DNA from: Nicotiana tabacum
Taxonomy: Eukaryota > Streptophyta > Magnoliopsida > Solanales > Solanaceae
NCBI RefSeq assembly: GCF_000715075.1
Contig: NC_134103.1
Coordinates: forward strand, 52,754,730-52,818,729
Direction: 5' to 3'
DNA: 64,000 bases
Positions 62,188 through 64,000 of this stretch are shown piece after piece (position 1 is the first letter of the stretch; each line of letters begins with the position of its first letter). Below the pieces are notes generated by a model. That model saw only the letters and a program-made list of their open reading frames with translations, searched no databases and was not told where the DNA came from. The position numbers and the translations under genes were made by a program.

Positions 62188-62475
62188 TCTCAAAGAGAAC
62201 GGTCCCAAGGTTACCCACTCCGCAAGGTCGGGAGCGATAATGTATAAATCTTGACAGTGGTAGTCTTCCTTCACAGTAAGAATACTGGAAGGACAGATGG
62301 AAAAGGGATATACGCTAATAGCCCACATATTAGGGTGGACAGAAGGATACTTCTCTTCAAAATCTTTGGTAGTAACTAGACTCTTTGGGATGATGGTGCT
62401 CACCGTAGGAGGAGCAGCATCATCAGTTTTACCTTTGTTCTTTGAAGAACTAGGGTTTCTGGAAGAGGAGGCCAT
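62188..62475 (-). pseudogene. antisense-type gene, N-terminal fragment, copy 3 (inverted)
   Basis: MASSSRNPSSSKNKGKTDDA and PKSLVTTKDFEEKYPS on the minus strand, antisense to LTR D and therefore in the native position for the outer element. An in-frame 45-nt deletion between two acctt repeats removes about 15 residues relative to the long copy (WVTL joins GPFSL). The C-terminal two thirds and all introns are missing, apparently replaced by the inverted material to its left. Confidence 0.82.
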
Positions 62476-62823
62476 TTCTTATCAGAAAAGGAGGGAAGAT
62501 CTCTCTCAAGAAAAAGGTTAAAGAAAGGTTGAAGGAAAAGTAAGAGTTGAGTAAGGAGATTTCGAAAAAGTGTAAAGAATTATGCAGTGTAAATGAAGAG
62601 GTTTGATGCGTATAAGTAAAGGCATGAGCGGCTAAAATTGTGGCCCTAATTACCTCGTTAACCGGCAAAAATGATGCTAAATCGTAGGATGACACATGTT
62701 TGGGGCATCAAATGTGGATAGACGTGCGTCTAATCAACCGTCAGAAACTTTTCAGAGGGGATCAGAGAAATTTCTGCCAAAAAAGGTATTTCTACCAACT
62801 TTCCGGTGACATAAAGTCATGCC

Positions 62824-62845
62824 ACCGAAAAATAGGGGAAATATC
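62824..62845 (+). other. polypurine tract before LTR D
   Basis: accgaaaaataggggaaatatc directly precedes the LTR start; a weakened version of the ggaaagcagggggactatc tract seen inverted at 61516 and 57569. Confidence 0.7.
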
Positions 62846-63432
62846 TATATGGGATAAAATATGTTCATACTTAATGATCTCATGAGAAAGCGACCCGTGG
62901 AACCTAAGACAAAAGATAGTTAAACCCGTAGGCAATGATCTCGCTTGTTACCGGAGAGAATGATACTCATAACGACAAAATTAATGCCGTCATCCATTTG
63001 CATTCAATGAAGAATATTCTACAGCATTAAGTGCATGATCCGTTACAGAGAATATGGCATTCACTGCCCGCCGTTACACATCCTTCAATGGACTCATAAT
63101 TGTCATTAAAGAGGAGCTTAATCCTAGGACTTTGTTCCCTAGGTGCAGCTATAAATAGTGAGCTCTACTATTATTGTAAAGAACACGAATTTTTTGACAA
63201 GTTTAAACTATATTCTATCAAAATCTCAATAACATTTTACTTTCTTGCTTATTTGTATTATTCTTATTGTTCCTGGTAGCTTGGCGCCTGAAACTAAGAT
63301 ATATGTCGTCTATTCCAATTTTAAGGCTAAGTCTTATATTTTTTTTAATTCATCTATTATATTTTGGATCAAATTAATTCACTTGTCTATAAACCACGTA
63401 TAAATTCAACTGTACTATTTTACGGGTAAACA
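62846..63432 (+). repeat. LTR D (3' LTR of the Tat element)
   Basis: 587 bp, tatatgggataaaatatg (mutated TG start) to ttacgggtaaaca. About 90% identical to LTR A by eye. Followed by acccc, the partner of accct left of LTR A. Confidence 0.88.
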
Positions 63433-64000
63433 ACCCCATACCCCGAAACTCGATAAAACTAACAAATTTCGATAATCCATTTGAATATGAGTCCACCCAT
63501 ACATGTTTCATCCAAATCCAACTCCAAATCGATGTTCAAGTCTCAATTTTAACTTTATAAAAGTTTTGCCAAAACGCCCAAAATGCACTTTCTTATCTTA
63601 TAAGCCCAAACCCTCTTTTCTTTTGTAAGATTCCTTGATTTTGATACAAAATCAATGATTGATTCATGTTATAATCATAAATTCGAGTTAGGAAGTAGAA
63701 GAAAACTTCCTAAAAAATTTCCTCTTCTGAGCTCCAAAATACTGTGAGAAAAAGTAACTAAACTTCGAAACAAGTAAGAAAATGCAGATAATTATAGAAA
63801 TATTTAAAAACTTTCCCTAGCTCTAGCAATTACGAAAAGGAGACGACTGTCAGTTCTCCATGGCTGGTATGCCCTCCCAAATGTCCCTACCCAATTCTAA
63901 CACAACTACACACAATCCTCAACCTTTAGATTTCTCAAATATATTAAAAAACCAGTCGCGTTAAACAAGTCCATGCATGCAAACTCTAGTTTGAAGGTGA
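63433..64000 (-). repeat. gypsy LTR (minus), continuation of 45030-47020
   Basis: accccgaaactcgataaaac and gagtccacccatacatg are the typical next segment of reverse-oriented gypsy LTRs after aaaagtcaaccc. Extends beyond the window. No gene. Confidence 0.65.

Larger units (their letters stand above)
47021..63432 (+). mobile_element. Tat-lineage Ty3/gypsy composite with internal inverted copies
   Basis: Outer LTRs A (47021-47608) and D (62846-63432) have the same orientation. Their flanks, accct (47016-47020) and acccc (63433-63437), form a 5-bp TSD with one difference, so the whole 16.4 kb behaves as one insertion. Order inside: PBS for tRNA-Lys, gag, protease, RT, RNase H, second RNase H (split by a solo LTR), integrase, 3' non-coding, tRNA-Lys remnant, inverted LTR B, antisense-type gene, inverted LTR C, partial gene copy, inverted partial gene copy, LTR D. 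Dual RNase H and the downstream antisense frame are marks of the Tat lineage. All four LTRs differ by roughly a tenth by eye. Confidence 0.82.
60931..63432. repeat. 2.5-kb palindrome of two Tat 3' ends
   Basis: Arms 60931-62187 and 62188-63432 are reverse complements over LTR, PPT, upstream region and gene start, at roughly 90% identity by eye. Confidence 0.82.

Overview
This window is repeat-dense intergenic DNA of a flowering plant. It is most likely Solanaceae, probably Nicotiana, judging from the Ty3/gypsy families and a caulimovirid fragment resembling the endogenous pararetroviruses of that group (inference, no search run). I find no intact host gene. Almost every base can be assigned to nested, decayed LTR retrotransposons. 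Coordinates of LTRs, primer-binding sites (PBS), polypurine tracts (PPT) and target-site duplications (TSD) were read by eye.

Layout. 1-9645: minus-strand chromovirus-like gypsy element with both LTRs (left one cut by the window edge), a broken gag-pol, and a 0.8 kb pararetrovirus fragment inside its 5' LTR. 9646-17136: LTR fragments, a Tat-lineage gag/LTR remnant, and a 3.9 kb TG..CA element (12336-16200, TSD ctgta/ccgta) holding a 69-bp tandem array. 17137-27338: plus-strand LARD-like element (large non-coding retrotransposon derivative) with ~3 kb LTRs. 28145-43608: an LTR split by a second, minus-strand LARD-like element (30078-42528, perfect TSD cctca), itself hit by a solo LTR (35866-38179). 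44757-47020 and 63433-64000: further LTRs that hold the Tat element.

The most interesting part is 47021-63432, a Tat-lineage composite. Outer LTRs A and D are in the same orientation with a near-perfect TSD. Inside are degraded gag, protease, RT, dual RNase H and integrase, then two inverted LTRs (B and C). They come with three copies of an antisense reading frame whose longest copy still carries recognisable spliceosomal introns. LTR B is abutted by 40 nt matching the 3' half of mature tRNA-Lys including its CCA end, far beyond the 18-nt PBS. On its other side it carries an inverted copy of the genomic DNA that flanks LTR A. I read this as the fossil of an aberrant reverse transcription in which the tRNA primer was copied and a read-through transcript of this very locus was the template. 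C and D form a 2.5 kb palindrome around 62187.

Nothing here works together as a living pathway; the relationships are those of successive insertion, self-copying and decay.
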